Shown: one piece after another, positions 60,818 to 64,000 of the stretch
Layout of the letters: every line of letters starts with the position of its first letter
How positions within the stretch are numbered: position 1 is the stretch's first letter
Assembly: GCA_028285545.1 (NCBI GenBank)
Contig: JANQPA010000058.1
Location: 144,167-208,166, forward strand
DNA from: Saprospiraceae bacterium
GTDB taxonomy: Bacteria; Bacteroidota; Bacteroidia; Chitinophagales; Saprospiraceae
Direction of reading: 5' to 3'
DNA length: 64,000 nucleotides
Position numbers and translations under genes: made by a program
Notes under the pieces: model-generated
The model's database searches: none
What the model was told of the DNA's origin: nothing
Seen by the model: only the letters and a program-made list of their open reading frames with translations

Positions 60818-61387
60818 TTATTCTTGAAGCAATTTGGCAATTTGCGGTGCAAAATGCACATGTTCTAATTGTTGCACTTTGAGGGCAATATCTTCTGGGG
60901 TATCGTCCTTTTCCAGCCTGCAACTTGCCTGGAAAATGATGTTTCCTTCGTCATAAGCTTCATTCACATAATGAATCGTTATTCCACTTTCTTTTTCTCC
61001 GGCCGCCTTGACCGCCTTGTGTACATTCATTCCATACATACCTTTTCCACCAAATTTGGGTAATAAAGCCGGATGAATATTGATGATATTTGCCTGAAAA
61101 GCCTCTATCAAATACTTTGGTACCAGCCATAAAAACCCAGCAAGTACAATTAAATCAATTTCATATTTATATAATAAATTCAGTAAGTCTTTTGTTTGAT
61201 AGAAACCTTGCCTATTAACAATTTGGTAACGAATGCCTTTTTCTTTGGCCATTTCTAATACAAGCGCGTCTTTCTTATTCGAAACAATTAATTCAACACT
61301 TGCAACATTTTGATTGTGATTGAAAAAATCTACAATCTTTGCTGCATTGGAGCCTCTCCCAGAGGCAAATATGGCGATTTTCTTCAC
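60818..61387 (-). CDS. purN: Phosphoribosylglycinamide formyltransferase
   Basis: 189 residues; starts at a GTG (61385-61387). FASGRGSN is the N-terminal phosphate loop, INIHPALLPKFGGKGMYG contains the catalytic Asn and His, and ITIHYVNEAYDEGNIIFQ includes the catalytic Asp. It adds a formyl group from formyl-THF in purine synthesis. Size normal. Placed between a T9SS gene and a PorE-like gene, with no functional link evident. Confidence 0.93.
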   Translation of the reverse strand: MKKIAIFASGRGSNAAKIVDFFNHNQNVASVELIVSNKKDALVLEMAKEKGIRYQIVNRQGFYQTKDLLNLLYKYEIDLIVLAGFLWLVPKYLIEAFQANIINIHPALLPKFGGKGMYGMNVHKAVKAAGEKESGITIHYVNEAYDEGNIIFQASCRLEKDDTPEDIALKVQQLEHVHFAPQIAKLLQE

Positions 61388-61502
61388 AGTTTTTCAGTTA
61401 TTTCATCTTCACATTAGCAAAGATGAAATATTATTTCTCCTAATAATTGAGAAAAATATATTACATTTTATTAATTAACGCAAGCTGCTAGTATAAAGTA
61501 AC

Positions 61503-61590
61503 AGGTTGAAAGTAGAAAGACTAGCTTATGATATCCGATAATACTGGTTCTAAATTTTGTCTTTCTACCTTCTACTTTTCACCTTTTACT
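61503..61590. repeat. Inverted-repeat element, copy 2
   Basis: Left arm GGTTGAAAGTAGAAAGAC (61504-61521) and right arm GTCTTTCTACCTTCTACTTT with following bases (61559-61590), enclosing 37 bases. Same arm wording and lay-out as 22551-22661. Confidence 0.7.
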
Positions 61591-61592
61591 AA

Positions 61593-62492
61593 TCACTTAA
61601 TGGCTCGATATTTTGAGGCATTTGTGGCATCAATCTTGGACATAACTTGAATAAACTGACTTTGTTCCAGGCGTGTTCCTTTTTTAAATATTTCAATAAT
61701 TTCAGCCGATTTAGCATTCGTAAACATCTGAACGATCATTGAATTAGGATAAGCCTGATTAACTTTATTGATTTCTTCCAGCGATTTCATCATGATGGCT
61801 CTTCCAGCATCTACATCTGTAGTCATCATATCCAATGCTTGCCTGTGGTATTGATACATAGCCTGCCGATAAGGTCGGACCCTGGGGGATAATAGGTTCT
61901 CAATAATCCAAAAACGATTGCGATCTCCATCCAAAGATCTCCAGCCTGGATTGGCTGTAGCAGCAGCTTGCGGTATATTATTAAGAATTTCCTGAGCCGT
62001 TTGCAAATAGGCTTCTCCTCCATACAATTCAAAGGAATCGTAATCCAATCCTAGGATGACATAAACATAGAAAGACAGAACTGCCGATAAATTATCGTTA
62101 AATCCATTAATGGAAAATTGCAGGGGAGCAAATTGCTCATAAGTGAAGGGTACATCTCTATCTATATGATTTAGAATCGATGTTTCATAACTGCTACCAA
62201 AAACCGGACGAGAGGCCTGAACAGCTAAATCGGCTTTAAAACTATTAGGGCCTCTTTCTTCTTGTATCGTTAATAAAAAATTACAATTAATGCGTTCTTC
62301 CAATTCAAAATAATCATTCGTCCACTTTTGATTATTCAGAAATTCATTCATGCTCTGTTCCAGGGTTTCGAAAACCCGGGGATCTACAGTCTGTAATTTT
62401 TGGACATTCACCCGCACATTACAATTTAATTCCTGGGCCAGCAGGGGCCCGGCAGAAAGTAGCAGGATAATAAAAGTGGCTATGTTCCTCAT
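61593..62492 (-). CDS. porD: DUF4835 protein, type IX secretion PorD
   Basis: 299 residues from the ATG at 62492 (in-frame ATG at 62519 is less likely as it precedes the signal peptide). Signal peptide ends at LLAQ, then ELNCNVRVN, the conserved start of the mature DUF4835 protein. FNGFNDNLSAVLSFYVYVILGLDYDSF is the family's central block, and GWRSLDGDRNRFWIIENLLSP follows. PorD is a periplasmic T9SS component in gliding and non-gliding Bacteroidota. It follows coaBC, the usual neighbour of porD in this phylum. Confidence 0.85.
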   Translation of the reverse strand: MRNIATFIILLLSAGPLLAQELNCNVRVNVQKLQTVDPRVFETLEQSMNEFLNNQKWTNDYFELEERINCNFLLTIQEERGPNSFKADLAVQASRPVFGSSYETSILNHIDRDVPFTYEQFAPLQFSINGFNDNLSAVLSFYVYVILGLDYDSFELYGGEAYLQTAQEILNNIPQAAATANPGWRSLDGDRNRFWIIENLLSPRVRPYRQAMYQYHRQALDMMTTDVDAGRAIMMKSLEEINKVNQAYPNSMIVQMFTNAKSAEIIEIFKKGTRLEQSQFIQVMSKIDATNASKYRAIK

Positions 62493-62632
62493 TTCAAATC
62501 GATTTAATAATTTATACACAATGCCTGTAGTTTAGACGTAAAATTATTTTTTAGTAATGCTTATTCATTAAAAAGGACGTAAAAACCCCAAAAAGATTGC
62601 ATTCCAAATAAACAGTAATTCATCTTTATTTC

Positions 62633-63829
62633 TTAGGGGAGCTTTTTTAATAATTCATCCAAAATATCTTCCGCAACTTCCGTTTTTAGTTTTAGCGAAA
62701 AATCCTTCATTGTTTTATCTCTAAAAATAAAACTCACCTTGTTGGTATCATGCTGAAAACCGGCACCTTTTTCATTTAAGGAATTAAGCACAATAAAATC
62801 CATGTTCTTTTTTTCCATTTTAACTAAAGCATTATCCTTTTCATCTTTAGTTTCCATGGCAAAACCAACAATGATTTGATCCTTTTTTCTTTTTCCAAGG
62901 TGGGCGGCAATATCCGGTGTCCGTACAAAAGAGATGGTCAGGTGATCCCCACTCTTTTTGATCTTGTGATCGGCCCTTGTTTCAGGTTTATAATCAGCAA
63001 CGGCAGCTGCCAGTACAGCTGCATCACAGCTATCAAAAATTTCAAGGGCTTTGGTATACATCTCATCTGCAGATTCCACCTTATGCAAGTTAACATTAGA
63101 ATGATAGGGTCTAAGATGAGTAGGTCCCAGGACTAAATCAACGGTGGCTCCTCTATGGGCGGCCGCCTCTGCAATAGCGATTCCCATTTTCCCGGAGGAA
63201 CGATTTCCTAAAAATCGTACAGGATCGAGAGCTTCAAGAGTTGGTCCAGCCGTAATAAGGATGCGCTTGCCTGCCAGCTTTCCTTTATCAAAATATTGGT
63301 TGGTGATGGTTATAATGGTTTCAGGTTCGGCCATCCTGCCCTCACCGGATAATCCGCTTGCCAGTTCTCCAACTTCAACAGGGATTAATTTATTTTCATA
63401 GGAAAGAAGGCGCTTCACATTTTGTTGGGTAGTAGGGTGATGCCACATATCCACATCCATAGCTGGAGCAAAAAATACTGGACATCGCGCCGATAGGTAT
63501 ACTGCAACAAGCATATTGTCACAAATGCCATTGGCTAATTTGGCTAAAGTAGCTGCAGTGGCAGGGGCTATGATCATGACATCTGCCCATAAACCAAGAT
63601 CCACGTGGTTATTCCAGCTTCCTTCGCTGCTAACCTCAGACCAGACAGGATTTTTTGAAAGTGTGGAAAGGGTGAGAGGACTGATAAAGGAAGTAGAGGC
63701 GGGAGTCATGATAACTTTAACCTCAGCGCCGGCTTTAATAAACAAGCGGGTAAGGCTGGCGGCTTTGTAAGCGGCTATGCTCCCAGAAATCCCAAGGAGG
63801 ATTTTTTTACCTTTCAAGTTTTCGCTCAT
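62633..63829 (-). CDS. coaBC: Bifunctional phosphopantothenoylcysteine decarboxylase/phosphopantothenate-cysteine ligase
   Basis: 398 residues. The N-terminal CoaC flavoprotein part has [13 protein letters not shown], the active histidine region [18 protein letters not shown] and PAMDVDMW; the C-terminal CoaB part has [35 protein letters not shown] and a late KK motif. Together they make phosphopantetheine for coenzyme A. Starts at the ATG 63829. In Bacteroidota it typically lies before porD, as here (113 bases apart by stop-to-start of the longest frame). Confidence 0.94.
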   Translation of the reverse strand: MSENLKGKKILLGISGSIAAYKAASLTRLFIKAGAEVKVIMTPASTSFISPLTLSTLSKNPVWSEVSSEGSWNNHVDLGLWADVMIIAPATAATLAKLANGICDNMLVAVYLSARCPVFFAPAMDVDMWHHPTTQQNVKRLLSYENKLIPVEVGELASGLSGEGRMAEPETIITITNQYFDKGKLAGKRILITAGPTLEALDPVRFLGNRSSGKMGIAIAEAAAHRGATVDLVLGPTHLRPYHSNVNLHKVESADEMYTKALEIFDSCDAAVLAAAVADYKPETRADHKIKKSGDHLTISFVRTPDIAAHLGKRKKDQIIVGFAMETKDEKDNALVKMEKKNMDFIVLNSLNEKGAGFQHDTNKVSFIFRDKTMKDFSLKLKTEVAEDILDELLKKLP

Positions 63830-63912
63830 AAACAGCCTCTTTTGTATGGCTGAATTCTAGTACAGAAATGAGGCTGTCTCATCCGTACGGATTCGCCAGC
63901 CAATATTATTTC

Positions 63913-63969
63913 TTTGAGAGAGTTTTTTTAAGAAAAAATTTCATTTTTTCTTAAAAAAACTCTCTCAAA
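63913..63969. terminator. Very long hairpin right of coaBC
   Basis: 27-bp perfect stem (63913-63939 with 63943-63969), loop TTC, AT-rich centre with GAGAGAG ends. Outward, GCCAATATTATTTC at 63899-63912 and AAGAAAATTATTTGGC at 63970-63985 extend the symmetry imperfectly. Could be a terminator of a gene to the right or an insertion-like palindrome. Confidence 0.7.
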
Positions 63970-64000
63970 AAGAAAATTATTTGGCGGCTCAGAACGAGGA

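Overview
The window looks like a chromosomal stretch of an AT-rich Bacteroidota genome, probably from the Saprospiria/Lewinella side of the phylum; that lineage guess is inference. The signs are an arginine cluster built on the argF' (N-acylornithine carbamoyltransferase) route, a SusC-like TonB receptor, a one-polypeptide hybrid two-component regulator, membrane-anchored AraC regulators, DUF6090, DUF5916, DUF4374 and DUF2911 proteins, and two type IX secretion genes (porD and a porE-like gene). No rRNA, tRNA, CRISPR array or intact transposon was recognised.

Layout. 1-7445 (minus): GNAT acyltransferase-argG-argC-argD-argF'-argB-argE-argH, a complete N-acylated arginine operon except that argH runs off the left edge. 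7870-11453 (minus): Tat cupin and 7TMR-DISM hybrid sensor/AraC regulator. 11658-14442 (plus): ECF sigma factor, membrane anti-sigma-like protein and an exported protein. 14478-22524: a class C serine hydrolase, then a mannoside-degrading group (GH92 alpha-mannosidase, CutC-like TIM barrel, GH2 beta-mannosidase). 22663-28387: a DUF3179 lipoprotein, a large beta-propeller protein and a secreted jacalin-type lectin, with a palindrome-rich divergent spacer. 28585-35903 (minus): TonB receptor, DUF4374 lipoprotein, ABC ATPase and two DUF3526 permeases, preceded by a small possibly frameshifted reading frame. This operon diverges from a DUF5916 outer-membrane gene across a spacer with three copies of a 15-bp inverted repeat. 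38510-40308: two DUF6090 paralogues. 40596-44246 (minus): AraC regulator, duplicated-domain lipoprotein, ferric-reductase-like flavoprotein and cytochrome b561. 43258-45673: gene remnants (AraC, b561, symporter, DUF6090, IS3 orfA) around one intact thioredoxin-like gene. 46159-54313: two paralogous membrane-bound AraC regulators, each next to a TPR-bearing exported hydrolase, with a serine hydrolase and a DUF2911 protein. 54712-58513: M16 peptidase and a PLP enzyme in overlapping frames. 58555-63829 (minus): coaBC, porD, purN and a porE-like gene with a SPOR-like C-terminus.

The strongest candidates for something undescribed are the regulatory spacer at 35741-36062 (repeated inverted-repeat sites plus a small gene with a +1-slip geometry), the mirrored membrane-AraC/TPR-hydrolase locus, the porE-like protein lacking OmpA, and several families of gene-end intergenic repeats. 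All functional statements rest on motif recognition by eye; no database search was run.
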